A stretch of DNA of 64,000 nt, taken from Panorpa germanica (taxonomy: Eukaryota; Arthropoda; Insecta; Mecoptera; Panorpidae). Numbering within the stretch: position 1 is the first letter of the stretch; each line of letters begins with the position of its first letter. Below the pieces are notes generated by a model. That model had not been told where the DNA came from. It did no database searches and was given only the letters and a program-made list of their open reading frames with translations. Shown one piece after another: positions 22,601 to 34,900 of the stretch. The position numbers and the translations under genes are program-made. The DNA lies in the NCBI GenBank assembly GCA_963678705.1, contig OY783219.1, forward strand, positions 4,278,001 through 4,342,000, in the 5' to 3' direction.

Positions 22601-25600
22601 CTATTTAAAAAAATGTGCATGACTTTCTTTCTACAACAAGCATAAGTTATACACACTCGTTGCTTTGCAACGGGGCGAACAGCTAGTTATGTTAAATTTG
22701 TATTGCAATATATGCCAATATACATCTCTGAATTTAACGTAAATTTTTTTACTTAACTTAACTTTAAGCATGAGTCACTGGCGATCTCTCGTAACTTGAA
22801 CTACATTAATTAAAGCCAAGAAAGCGCCGACATTGTCTTATACTTACGAAAGCCCAGTATCTTTGTGGGGTAGGTCTGTCGCTATCGGCTCCGTACGGAA
22901 ATCCAATAGGGGTGGCAACGAAGATGAGGAACAAGAAGATGAGGGACGCCATTCCGCATAGAACTAAACGAGGGCTGCGCATCAGGGCAATTACTGGGAT
23001 CTGGTAGACGGTCAACATTAATTCCAACATTAAGTTTCAAATTAAGTAACACTAGTTTACTAAAAAATTAGCTAAACTTACATAAAATCCTGCGAGGAGA
23101 ATCGCCATCAAAGCGCTAGCAGCTGCTACTTGCAACTCAGGATTATTCACAGGTCCGCCTCGTCCGGATATTGGCACGATTGTATTTTCCATCATTAAGG
23201 ATATTTTCATCATAAATATCAGAGGAATAAGCTGCGCAATTAAATGCAATTTTAACCACCACTCGGTTCCTGGAAAATACAAAATTTTTTGGGTAATTTA
23301 AAACGTATTTGTACTAAATTATCAGTATCTTAGTGAGGAAAATGGTAATTATAAAGCAGGAAAAGGATAAACTCTTTTACGAGTTTGATGACAGATTTAC
23401 CCAGATAACAAAATCGTTCTTCGAATTCGTTACAAAGTCTATACGACCTCAAGTTTTTCACCTTTAGCTTACCGAGCCATTTTCCTTTATTTTGAAGTCC
23501 CGTTAAGACATTGATAAGTGCCGATGCATCGTAGAAGATCAAACTAATCAGAGGAATATAAGCGGATCTAATTCCCAAACCAGTGAGAACTACGACCACC
23601 AGGATTAGGATCATGCAGTGTCCATGGAGCAGCATCTGAACGCGATGGCTCAGAGGAAGATCACTCTAGAAAAGAAAGAACAATTGATTCTTGAAAGGAG
23701 TATAATAATTTATGGAAATAATACTATACCTTTTTGTGTATTATTAATATAACGGACGGCACAGCCAATCCCAAGAAGGCAGGAAGGAAGTACACCCCGG
23801 AAAGCAACCAGGTGCTTCTGTACCAGCTTAGGGGCCTTCCAACGCCGTCCAAGAAAGCTGCAATTAGTAGCACGAAAGCAAACGACAAAAGCCATCCGCA
23901 TAACTGCGCCAAAAACGACCAACCTATTTCTTTGCAAATGTCTTTCGTTGACACATCTAAATATTGAAAATAATTGTTAACAAAGTTCATTAAAAAGTTT
24001 CTTAAAGAATCGTTTTTTTGTGGTTACCACTAAATGTCTGCATGCTTCTGTAGGACAGGGCTAATGTCACCACCGCGAATACGGAGAAGATGCTGTTCAG
24101 GATGATGCCCACTGTTTCCGTGTAACTGACCATGAACCAGCCGTAGAAATCGAAGTACACCATATTGCCGTCAGCGTTGTCCTAAAAGCGAACAAGATAA
24201 ATATATTTATTAGTTCATACCTTCGTGATAGTACTGTGGCACCGCTCATTCAAGTTTCCTCTGTTCATAATAACCAAAGAATTTTAAGCAACCAGGATAA
24301 CTCTATATATGGATAAAGTGGGTTACTAGAACCTCAAATGTTCAATTATTTTTTAATAACTCCTTATATGTTAAGAGATATTAACAATAAGAGATAGATT
24401 AGAGATATTAACAGGGATTCAACGTTGTACACATTCCAAATGCATGTGACATCACAATCCTTGTGTAAGGTTACCAACCTTACAGCTCATAAATCTCTGC
24501 TATATGTATTTATATATCAAAATATCAAATATTATTTACAGCTATTCAAGGAACAATAAAATTCCAATATTATGTCTGCCGTAACAGGGTTAAATAAAAT
24601 AAAAACTTATTATTCTTTGACTTGACTTGATTATTTCGACTACCAACAGCTACAAAACGTTACCACAGCACTGACCTACTCAACAAATAACTGACGTTAA
24701 AATGCATTTCACGTCATACAAATATGGCCGACCATTTCTAGCGCTAAAACTACAATTCAAACTTTTAATTGCTATATCTCCGTCAACATTTAGATATTTA
24801 ATAAAATAGACACGCCAATACACATTTATTAACATCAATTTCAATCAACAATTGAAAAATCGACCACTAAAAAATGAGGACACAAGCTCATTGCGCTCTT
24901 TGTATTTACCTTAAGGTTGTATATCTCATCCGCAGTGGCTAACGCTATGACGTAGGCTAAAATATTATCGCCAGTATGTTGATATGTCCCCAGAGGTATA
25001 TATTCCATCTTGTCGAATTTAGTATGGTAGATGTACCCATTTTCGGCGTGTGCAAAGTCAGCACCTAAATAAATCTTAATTACTTTTTAGTTATAGTTAC
25101 CCGCTAAACACAGTGACGTATATTTAATGTTAAAAAGTTTACCTTTTACGTAAAAGTTTTTAGGTTAATATAATGTAAGATTACATAACAAAATTGATGC
25201 ATTTTGTGGTTAATAAAGCTTGTCATATAGTGTTAAATATATTTTTAACATCTTTTGAATTTATTTAATAACAACGTAATAAAACGTAACGTTTTGTAAT
25301 AAATATTACTTTAAATAATACATGAGTTTACGTTTTGTGTTTAACGGGTGTTAATTTCTAAGATTTTACTTTTCATACTTACCAACAACATTTCCATAAT
25401 CTCGAAAAATTCGAAAATCTGTATCTGATGGAATTAGCCCACTTTGGAACAGTTCCTCCCCCATAGTTTGGCCACTAGGATGTGGGGCCACCCTTGCGTA
25501 GTGCTAAACAATTGTAACTAATGTAATTAAAAAGTTTCGCAAAGTTTGGTTCCCATATTACATTTTTAAAAATACCTGAATGAGCCACGGATTTTTGGGG

Positions 25601-26920
25601 CCAGCTTGGAACAAAATTTCTTTACCTCCAGATCCTGCAGCTTCCAGATTAATAAGAGCCCTAAATGTACATTGTTCAATTAATTTAAACGACATTTAAT
25701 TGGTATTTTATTAGGATATTTTACTTGACTTCCGCTGCCCATTTGTGCTGCGTTATGAAAGCGTGAGATCCTTGAAGAGTGTTTTCTTCAGCCCCGTTAA
25801 ACAGAAAAATAATATTGTGTTTTAATTCAGCATTAGAAAAAGCTAATACTCTAATAATTTCCAACATAACTGCACAATTAATTCCATCATCCGCAGCGCC
25901 TGTAATTTATAGGATATGCAAATATAATAACTTTTATGATTTGAATATTTGCTAATATATAAAACAAATATATTTATAAATACCTGGGCTTATAGGAACA
26001 GAATCAAAATGACAATTCACCAGAATGCTGTGTTCAGCTACAACTTTTTTCAGTTTTATTTTAGCGACTACATTTTGTATACCTTGGTAAATAGATCCCA
26101 AGCCATATGGTTTGAATTCAAGGGTAAAATTACCACTAGCTATTTGTAAATCTGTTTCTAGCGCAAAATTAGGGCTGCTCTGGTAAAGTAATTCGAGTGA
26201 TTCTAGCTTATTTAGAAGATATTGAACTGCTTTTACTTCGTTAGCTTCAGAGCCAACAACTTTTGGTCCAAAACTTTCCAAAGGTTTTAAATAATTATAA
26301 GCATATTCTGCGTTGAATCGATCTCGGTTGTCAAGCTGAGGGGAAAAGAGAGCAATCAATTAAAATGAAACATATTTGTGATGTTTTGTTATGTATTCAT
26401 ACCTCTTCTTTAGCTAACAAAGGCGTCGGCAATTTCTTGAAGATAAAGTACATACCTACGAAGATCAAAGCAAATAAAAGTAGCAAAATGGGAGCCCAAA
26501 AGCTAGGTATCTGATGCTCCGGCTCTGAAGACTTTTTTTTAAAAATGCGCTTCCTAATATAAGTTAAAATATAAATTGTAAACTATAAATAATTTCATAA
26601 AAAAGTTATTTTATATTTCTGATATATTACGAGCTGAGAATTAAACTAAACAACTAGCGTCACCTATTAGGTAGTAGGTTAAAATATATTGTACAAGTGG
26701 ATTAAAATATAGTGTACAGGATTTGTTTAATAGATGGCATTCCAATTTGTGAAAGGTAGAATATATAAATGGTTGTTGTAATATAATTAATTTATTATTC
26801 TACAGTCTCATTATTTAAGTTATTTATATTAATATACGTTATTTTATTACGTGTTCATGAAAGAATTATTGTTATAAGAAAACCAACCAACCTGAAGGCC
26901 GAATAAGCAGTGTCCCCCAT
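16656..26920 (-). CDS. Endoplasmic reticulum metallopeptidase 1-like protein A (M28 family)
   Basis: Multi-pass ER membrane zinc peptidase of the ERMP1/Fxna type. Sixteen exons (minus strand): 26892-26920, 26403-26553, 25984-26335, 25725-25899, 25576-25660, 25383-25503, 24910-25064, 24028-24181, 23730-23956, 23473-23665, 23082-23269, 22848-23000, 18131-18336, 17130-17257, 16882-17057 and 16656-16820. They sum to 2658 nt, or 885 residues, close to human ERMP1 (904). A membrane segment ([19 protein letters not shown]) is followed by the lumenal M28 domain with all expected ligands: NCHFDSVP, the AADD motif, [16 protein letters not shown] and NGYIYHT. Several membrane helices follow, then a lumenal C-terminal domain ending FPEWTHV and GWKY. 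Intron 12 holds a 4.3 kb Helitron-like element. Introns 7 and 13 hold copies of a 600 bp transposon. The substrate is unknown. It is a tandem paralogue of the gene at 28948-36790. Confidence 0.93.
17300..17454. repeat. Half of a foldback element, interrupted by a transposon
   Basis: The stretch from the gccatcttgaaaataag part through acgaaaattttgtaaagagcttttttgta to gttataacttttat matches one arm of the foldback at 28405-28760. The matching second arm is missing, and the 600 bp transposon begins immediately afterwards at 17455, so the element was probably broken by that insertion or by a later deletion. Confidence 0.6.
17455..17982 (+). mobile_element. AATGGGCTTGTGTCCT-ended ~600 bp transposon, copy 1 (3' truncated)
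   Basis: It begins AATGGGCTTGTGTCCTCATTT and follows the family consensus to about cttaacatat, lacking the last ~100 bp. It lies in ERMP1-A intron 13. The family has 16 bp terminal inverted repeats, carries no protein, and has nine long copies in this window. Confidence 0.85.
18385..20562 (+). repeat. 147 bp tandem array, forward arm
   Basis: About 14-15 copies of an AT-rich unit containing tctacgcgattctggcttt, tgcgacttttttaaaattca and ataaagaactgcttcatt. The repeat distance measured between successive ctgcttc words (18441, 18588, 18735) is 147 bp. Units differ by only a few substitutions; several alternate between cgttatg, cattatg and tgttatg versions, which suggests higher-order duplication. 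Confidence 0.95.
20600..22430 (-). repeat. 147 bp tandem array, inverted arm
   Basis: About 12 copies of the reverse complement of the same unit (agccagaatcgcgtagata, aagcagttctttattttaaa). The distance between agcagttc words (20768, 20915) is again 147 bp. A spacer of about 40 bp (acacaattttaaaaggaaa region, from 20563) separates it from the forward arm, so the two arms can fold on each other over some 1.8 kb. Confidence 0.95.
22755..22808. repeat. Fragment of the ~215 bp TTCGGCGGC-ended element
   Basis: The stretch aagcatgagtcactggcgat followed by ctctcgtaacttgaactaca matches one terminal repeat of the elements at 41812-42031 and 63214-63427. Only one end is present, close to exon 12 of ERMP1-A. 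Confidence 0.5.
24305..24892 (-). mobile_element. AATGGGCTTGTGTCCT-ended transposon, copy 2
   Basis: A nearly complete copy in reverse orientation, ending aaaaaatgaggacacaagctcatt. It lies in ERMP1-A intron 7 and ends 17 bp from the exon 7 boundary, just past the donor sequence. Confidence 0.85.
25100..25345. repeat. Old dispersed repeat in ERMP1-A intron 6
   Basis: Shares ttatttaataacaacgtaat, aacgtaacgtt and aataatacatgagtttacgtttt motifs with segments at 8450-8715 and 6985-7175 in GSS introns. Ends are not defined. Confidence 0.45.
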
Positions 26921-27273
26921 CTTTAATTAGTAGTTAAAAACAATTATTTAAATTACATGAGTATAGCACTAGCACTTGTACGTTAACAGTGAATAACTTG
27001 ACTCCACGGCTTGTTGTACTTAAATAACCTTATCAATTGATAAGACGTTCTGCAAGCTGTTGACTTTGTCCAATGGCATCTTAATGACATAAAGGTAAAG
27101 AACAGGACTGTATTAGTAGTTAAAACAATTTAAATTTTGTTAAAAATGGTTGGTTTCTATGATTTTAAATATACAAAAAGATGAATGACTGTAATAAGAA
27201 CGACTTAAGTATACCTTGTGATTTTAATGGTAAAAAATTGGTCACAGAACATTATATTTCGTACAGAAGGATC

Positions 27274-27885
27274 AATGGGCTTGTGTACTATGTCTTAATT
27301 GCTATAAAAGTGTACTATATTTTGATAAAGTGGGTTACTAGAACCTCAAATGTTCAATTATTTTTTAATAACTCCTTATATGTAAGGAGATATTAACAAT
27401 TAAAAAAGTCATTTTGTCTCTTTAATTATTAAAGAGATTCAACGTTGTACACATTCCAAATGCATGTGACATCATAACCGCTGCCAACCTTACACCTCAT
27501 AAATCTCTGCTATATGTATTTATACATCAAAATATCAAATATTATTCACAACTATTTCAAGGAACAATCAAATTTCAATATTATGTCTGCCTTAGCAGGG
27601 TTAAATAAAATAAAAACTTATTATTCTTTGACTTGACTTGATTATTTGACTACCAACAGTTACAGAACATTATCACAGCACTGACCTACTCAACAAATAA
27701 CTGACGTTAAAATGCATTTCACGTCATACAAATATGGCCGACCATTTCTAGCGCTAAAACTACAATTCAAACTTTTAATTGCTATATCTCCGTCAATGTT
27801 TAGATATTTACACACACAATACACACTTAATAACATCAATTTCAATCAACTATTGAAAAATCGACCACTAAAAAATGAGCCCATT
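27274..27885 (-). mobile_element. AATGGGCTTGTGTCCT-ended transposon, copy 3
   Basis: Full-length copy in reverse orientation, starting AATGGGCTTGTGTACTATG and ending aaaaaatgagcccatt; the usual gacacaa in the second terminal repeat is deleted. It lies about 350 bp upstream of the ERMP1-A start codon. Confidence 0.85.
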
Positions 27886-28404
27886 TCAGGAATTTCTTCT
27901 CCTTTTTTTCCAATAAAAATTATTTATTCTTGACACCACATTAAAGCCCCTTTACTAATACGACCCTGGTTACAGAGATCACTATCACAGTTCCTAACTG
28001 ATACAGATATTTCAGCGATTATTATTATTTATTACTAACACGATATTACGCGATTGTAAATAACTTAGTGTTCAAATTTCCAACGAAAAATTCAATAAAT
28101 CATTAATCTCTAGGCCCAGGTATATGACAGATCTTATATTATCTTGTATTAGCTAGAGATTAATATTTTATTGTGTCGATTTTGTCATCCTACTAATTGT
28201 TGTCAATCACCAAGACAATTTGGGGCTTCACTGTATCCAATATACAGTAAAACTAAAAAGGAAGATATTTTATATATCGTATTTCGTGCTCTGCTCTTGC
28301 GCTTCTGCACCCAGATCTGATTTTTTGAATTTTAAACTGGGTGGATACACATTATCTGGGTTTTTTGTTAATTAAAAAAAAAGGCAGCTTGAAAATAAGA
28401 GAGA

Positions 28405-28760
28405 AGTTTGTTTATTCAATTTATCTTGAAAACTAAAACTCTTACAAAAATTTTGTAAAGAGCTTTTTTGTAGACAACAATATTATCTACAACTTTTGTT
28501 TATAACTTTTTCTTGTAACTTTTATAATAAAAAAGTTATAAGCATAAGTAAATTTAATGAACAGATTGTACTGCTAAAGTTATATCAGAATTATTTTTGT
28601 CTATAACTTCTTAATTGTTAAAGTTACAACAAAAAGTCGTTCACAAAAGTTGTAGATAATGTTGTTATCTATAAAAAAGATCTTTACAAATTTTTTGTGG
28701 GAGTTATAGTTTTCAAGATAAACAAAGGAAACTGATTGCACCTTTATATTCAAGATGGCG
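28405..28760. repeat. Foldback element with ~110 bp arms
   Basis: The left arm (ttatcttgaaaactaaaact, then acaaaaattttgtaaagagc) is matched by the inverted right arm ending gttatagttttcaagataaa. Both arms contain tatctacaacttttgt or its complement. It lies just beyond the ERMP1-B stop codon. One arm is also found at 17300-17454. Confidence 0.75.
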
Positions 28761-28947
28761 GCGTAATAAGAGCGCCCATTAAAAAAATCCGAATTTAATT
28801 TAAAAAATGTTGATCTCTTTTTAAGGACGGATTCCACCACCTCTCGTTAAAAATCAACATTAATAATTAAAAAATAGCTATATTACATGTTATTTTATTC
28901 AATAAATAAATTTATAAAATTTCAATCTGAAAATTTTACGTAAAATA

Positions 28948-31900
28948 TTAATATATCCAGTTGTCATACGTCGCTATACTTGGGGTGACTTCAGCCCAGT
29001 CTGGGAATTGTTTTAAAAATCTGTTAAATGCTGGAGTAAATTTGTCATTGTGGTACAAATATTGACCAGTAACTGCAATGTGCAGTCGGGGTCCTGTCCA
29101 ATTATCTGGTGCCTGGAATAGTAATAAGTTTTAAACGCTTTGATCTTTCCGAATGAACACGAACTTTTTGTCAACATACCTTAACGTCTACGTAAAACAG
29201 GAGCGGACTATTGTTCAAAGAAGTATATGTAAATATGGTGAGATAAACGAGTCTCTCTCCCCAACGCGTTATCGGGCGAGGGGAAGCTTCGTCTAAATCC
29301 CATCCGACTAAGGAAGCGCCAGCGTATGGCGATATGTAAATGGCCATGTTATTTGGCCCTGAAATTAATATTTATTCATTATCATATATTATAATCGAGG
29401 ATTTGCTGAAAGGAGATAAGAACAAGAGGTGGATGACGGAGATAGAGACAATAATAAAATAGTAAAGGAAGAGAGTCAAGAGAAATAGTAAAGTAAGAGA
29501 GTCAAGAGGAAATAGTAAAGATAGAGTGTTTATGCCTGTAATAGACATAAGTGGAGAAGTGAAATCGAAGAGAGAAGGCAGGAAGGATAGTGAAAAGATA
29601 ATAGAGGGTTTGTCGAGAGGAGACAAGGAAGGCAAGAGGTGATAGATGAAGATACAGGCAATAAGGAAGGAGAAGCAGGAAACGGTGTGAAAAAAGGAGG
29701 AGTAGGAGACATGAAGAGAGAGGGTCAAGAAAAGAAGAAACAGAAAGTACTATTCGAAGTAGTAATAGTCTAGAATAGTTTAAGTTTAGTTTTTAACTTT
29801 GAATTTATATGAAATGCATTAAGAAGTATAATAATGTAAATTGTAAAGCCGAAAGGCACACAATTAATATAATAAATAATATATTATAATGTCCCAGGTG
29901 TATGTTTATATTCTTATAAGTTTGTTTTCTTATATTCTTATTTCAATGTTTCTGAAAATTTCGTATTTCGTAGAGAAAAAAATTCTAAGGCTAAGGCGTC
30001 CCGGAATTTCTCCCTGAATTCTCTGGAAACCAACAATATATCGTAACAATATATCGTAACTGTCACAAGTTGGCGCAGTTAACCTAGTTTAATTATATTT
30101 GTAAAAACTTTTAATTATTAAATTACCTGTTAATTTAAAATGATATCTTCTTGTGTTGGCATCGACTCCTAGTGAAGCAACAAGCTCTAACACGACGTAA
30201 GGCTCACTACCCATAATAGTTGGTGAGGTTAGTGGAATCCAATGACTATAGGGTCTGTAAAAGTGCATATTATATATTATAGAGATTTGTGCGCCTAGAT
30301 AATTTGCAACTTAATTTACATCATTGCGGGATATTATTTCGAAGATATAATCGTATCGATGTTTAATTGACTAATGAACTTACGCCATTGCTGGAGCGGC
30401 AGGAAGACCACAAACAAGTTCTTCTTCGCACCACTGTGCAGTGTCGATTGCAGTCTCCAACGCTGGTACATGCTCTTTGAGATATCTTACGGAATTGCGA
30501 TCTACGCTTACAAGATAGACTCCTGAATTCCATTTCTTAACTTCCCCGTCTTCGTTGCGCAACGTCCGTAACGTATGCTGTGAATTATTCACAGAATCTA
30601 TTAATAATAGACGGCAGAGTTTCCAAAAAATTGATAGCAGCAAATATGATGAAAGATACAAGAGGATTTGGGAGAGAGAGATAAGGAACGCAAGATTTAG
30701 ATTGGGAAACGAAGAGAAAGGCAGCAGATACTTGGAAAATAGAGAGCATAGAAGGATGTGCAAGGTGTGCTAGAGAGAGAGAGATAGAAATGCTGGAGCC
30801 CATTAAGTCTTCATGTGAGAAAAGAGTAAAAAGTGAAAAGGTGATTGTGCAGTTATTAAAAAAGGCAGTGAACAGGAGGGAGAGTAGCAGGAAGATAGAA
30901 TCAGTAGGGGTTCAAATTTATTTGTTTTGTTTGTATTTTTCCTTTTTCTTTTGGAATGAGTGAGAATAGGTAGATATAATAAGGATCACAAAACGTAATT
31001 AAGCACAATGATTAAGCACAAAAACCTAAATTTTACTTCATTGTTTGTTTATTTCATATTACAACTTACGACAGCTGCGTATCTTTGTGGGGTAGGTCTG
31101 TCACTATCGCCTCCGTACGGAAATCCAATTGGGGTTGCAACGAAGATGAAGAACAAGATGATGAGGGATGTAATACCGCAAAGAACTAACCGGGGGCTGC
31201 GCATCAAGGCAACCAATGGCATCTGGAACACAAGCAACATTCGAGGGTGAATCAATAACTTGCCGTGTTTGTCGACAAGTCGCCTTGCTAAGGGGGAGTC
31301 GTCATTACCACCACCTACTATCAACTTTTTAACGACACCATACAAAATTTCACATTGATTTATCGGTTACTTTCGATTTGACATCGATTTGTATTAAACG
31401 TGTTTGCAGTTTTTGAATACAATTCCATTATTCTACTTTTGGATGGTGTCGCTACAACGACGGTAATGTTAACTTCCTTAGTAAGGCGACTTGTCGTCGA
31501 ACACGGGAATAAACTAACTATGGAGAATATTTGGAAGGCACTTACGATAAATCCTGCAAGCAGGATCGCCAGAAACGCTGTGGCCACTGACACTATCAAT
31601 TCCGGATTCAAGAAAGGTCCCCCTCGCGCAGATATTGGAACAAGTAAATGCTCTAGCAAAATCGCTATTGACATGATAAACATTAAAGGAATGATCTGTC
31701 CAGCCAGGTGAACGTAAACCCATTGATTTACTAAAAAATAACGAATAATTTTATTAAATTCAATATATTCCACAACTTCATGTTGTAAAGATGTGGCTTT
31801 TTACCTTTACTTTGTAGTCCTGTTAGAAGGTTGACGATTGTAGTCACTTCATACATGATTAGGATAACTAGAGGAAGATAAGCGGTTCTAATTCCTAAGC

Positions 31901-34900
31901 CGGTGAGAACTACGATGAGCAAGATTAGAATCAGACTGTTTCCATGGAGCAGCATCTGAACGCGATGACTCAGAGGAAGAACACTCTAGAAAGGAAGAAA
32001 CAATGAATTTTTGAAAAGAATATAATAATTAATGGAAATAATATAATACCATAAAATTTATGTGGATACCAGGACATTGTGGGATAAAAGGAAACGAAAT
32101 TGCGGATAAATTGGAATCTATAAATTTGAAAATTAAGATGAAAAAGAAATTACCTACATATGAAATTTTTAATATAATCAAAAGTCAGTTAAAAGGAAGA
32201 GATTATTATATGTTACATCCAAATTTAAGTAAGAAAAGATGGTTTAGAAATGAGCCCCGCAAAATTATATCAACTATAATCAGAATCAAAAGTAATCATT
32301 GTAAAACTCTAGCTCACCTGTACAAAATTAATATTAAATCCGACGATAGATGTCAATGTGGTGAAGAAGGAACTTTGGATCATATTATATTTGAATGCAT
32401 AAATTATAGTTTAGAAATATCAAAATTGAATAGTGATATATTAGATGTGATTAAAACTTTTCCTGTTAATACTAAATTTAATTAAATTAATACTAATTAA
32501 AAGTATTAGAAATTTGTAAAATAGAATTATAAAATGTTAAATATATATAAAAATGTTTGATGGTGGCTATGACGAATAAAAGTCAAGGCAAATAAATAAA
32601 TAAAAGACCTTCTTGTGTACTATTAATATAACGGACGGCACAGCCAATCCCAAGAAGGCAGGAAGGAAGTACACCCCAGAAAGCAACCAGGTGCTGGTGT
32701 ACCAGCTTAGGGGTCTTCCAACGGCGTCCAGGATAGCTGCAATGGCTAGGACAAGAGCTACTGCTAAAATCCATCCGCATAACTGCGCCAAAAACGACCA
32801 GCCGATTTCTTTGCAAATGTCTTTCGTTGACGCATCTGAATGTTGAAAATAATTGTTAACAATGTTCATCTAAAAGTTTCTTAAAGAATCGTTTCTTTGT
32901 GGTTACCACTAAACTTCTGCATGCTCCTGTAGGATAGCGCTAATATCAGCACGCCGAATGCAGACAGGATGCAGTTGATGATGATGCCCACTGTTTCCGT
33001 GTAGCTGATCATGAACCATCCGCAGTAATCGAAGTAGACCATCTTACCGTCAGCGTGATCCTAAGAATGGTGAACTTAAATTAGTCCAGGGTTTAATTAA
33101 GAGATGGCGTTGATGGCACTTTCATCCTCCTTACCTTGATGTTGTATATTTCATCTGCATTCGCTAAGGCTTTGACGTATGCTAATATATTCTCGCCGGT
33201 GTGCTGGTATGTCCCCAGCTCTATGAAGCGCATGCTGTCAAATTGTGTGTGATATATATATCCGTTATCTGCATGCGCGAAATCAGCTCCTACACCACAA
33301 GAAAAGATTCACAATGTTTAAAACCATATTATTTTTTAGGGTGATATTTTGTATTCTTTCTTACCAACAATGCCGCCGAAATCTCTGAACACTCTGAAGT
33401 CTGTATCAGATGGAATCATACCGCTCTGGAACATCTCCTCAGCCATTACTTGGCCATAAGGGAATGGCGCCACTCTTGCGTAATGCTGAAGAAGTACAAT
33501 TTATGTATTTATAAAATTCGTCGGTCTATTTCTGATATTCCTTTTATCGCAAGTTAAATGAACGCTAAAACATCTAACATTCTAACTTTAGGGGAGGAGG
33601 GGTTATTTATTTATATTAATGTAGAACATATTAAGTTTATTGTGTGAAAATTTGAAGTCGATCGTAGTAAAACTGTCTGATATATAGCCTTCACCTCTCT
33701 GGTTTGGTTTCGTCTTTCTTTGAAACTTTTAAACACGTTTTTTTCACACTTAGCTTTTTCAGAATCGGTGCCCTCTCTAGCTCAAAATCTACCGCACCGA
33801 TCCTTCTGAAATTTTGCACACTCTTTCTTTACATAAATACCGAGGTAACACTGTCGCGTTTTTTTTTATTTTTTAATTTTAACGTATTTTAAAATAACAA
33901 AGTTTCTAATTTCTTTCATGAAAAATCGGTACTTTGACTTCTAAGTGGTGTAAAAAGTTAAAAAATCAATAAAAAGAATAAAACTAGATAGGGTTACCTG
34001 CAGAAACCTATCAACTAATGAAATCATTTTGATTTTTTGATGTCAGAAAATGCGGTGATGAGTTATGAGGGACACCGCAATATTACTTTTTTTTGTGACG
34101 TCTGCGGAGATTCGCTGTCAATGCCTCATTTCTTGATATTTATTTATAAAAATTTCACAAAGTATTCTTTAAATGTCATTTTATAATATAGTTAATATAA
34201 AAATAATTATATATTAACTGTGTCGTCAAAAAACATTATAGAAAATATGCTTCCATTTTTTATTGATGAAGTAAACGATTCTTAAAATTACCTGGAGAAG
34301 CCACGGATTTTTGGGGCCCGCTTGGAATAAAACTTCTTTACCTCCGTTTCCCGCAGCTTCCAAATTAATAAGGGCCCTAAATAAACATTTCTTATTAAAT
34401 TTATTATCCATCTTACACAAGTTAACTTAATGATTCTTCTTACTTGACTTCCTTTGCCCACTTATGTTGCATCACGAAGGCGTGAGCGCCTTGGAGGCCG
34501 TTTTCTTCCGCCCCGTTAAACAGGAAAATAATATTATGTTTCAATAAGATGTCCGACGAAGCTAAGACTCTGAGAATTTCCAACATGACTGCACAATTCA
34601 GAAGGTCATCTGCACCACCTGTAAATTAATAATGGCGTTTGGTTCAAAGGTAGAAAGTTTGTTCCTTGAAAGTAATAGGCTTGTATCCTATGTCTTAATT
34701 TCTATAAAAGTGTACTACATATAGATAAAGTTGGTTACTAGAACCTCAAATGTCCAATTATTTTTATAATAACTTCTTATATGTTAGGAGATAATAACAA
34801 TTAAAAAAGTTATTTTGTCATTTTAGTTATTAAAGGGATTCAACGTTGTACACATTTCAAATGCATGTGACATCACAACCGCTGCCAACCTTACAACTCA

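Larger units (their letters stand above)
18375..22686 (+). mobile_element. Helitron-like element with a 147 bp satellite body
   Basis: The right end is diagnostic: a hairpin (CGTTGC-ttt-GCAACG, 22658-22672), ten bases, then CTAG at 22683-22686 followed by T, as in the 3' ends of animal Helitrons. The left end is less certain; a TC near 18375 is a candidate. No Rep/helicase gene is present, so the element is nonautonomous. Nearly all of it is two arrays of a 147 bp unit in inverted orientation. It lies in intron 12 of ERMP1-A, its left end only ~40 bp from the intron's 3' splice site. Confidence 0.75.
26921..28947. other. Intergenic region between the two ERMP1 paralogues
   Basis: The 2 kb spacer must contain the ERMP1-A promoter (its start codon is at 26920) and the ERMP1-B 3' end. 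Most of it is repeat: a 600 bp transposon at 27274-27885 and a foldback at 28405-28760. No additional gene is seen. Confidence 0.6.

Noticed and set aside
23734-23967. Plus-strand frame overlapping ERMP1-A exon 9 and its counterpart at 32613-32846
   Set aside because: Both are shadows of the real minus-strand exons; their similarity comes from the paralogy of the exons.
27712-27933. Open frame repeated at several places (tcacgtcatacaaatatggc region)
   Set aside because: It belongs to the conserved interior of the 600 bp transposon; frames are not preserved between copies.
29372-29728. Serine/leucine-rich open frames on the minus strand
   Set aside because: They are antisense readings of the purine-rich 3' region of a LINE fragment. 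The same artefact occurs at 60149-60829 and 45055-45495.
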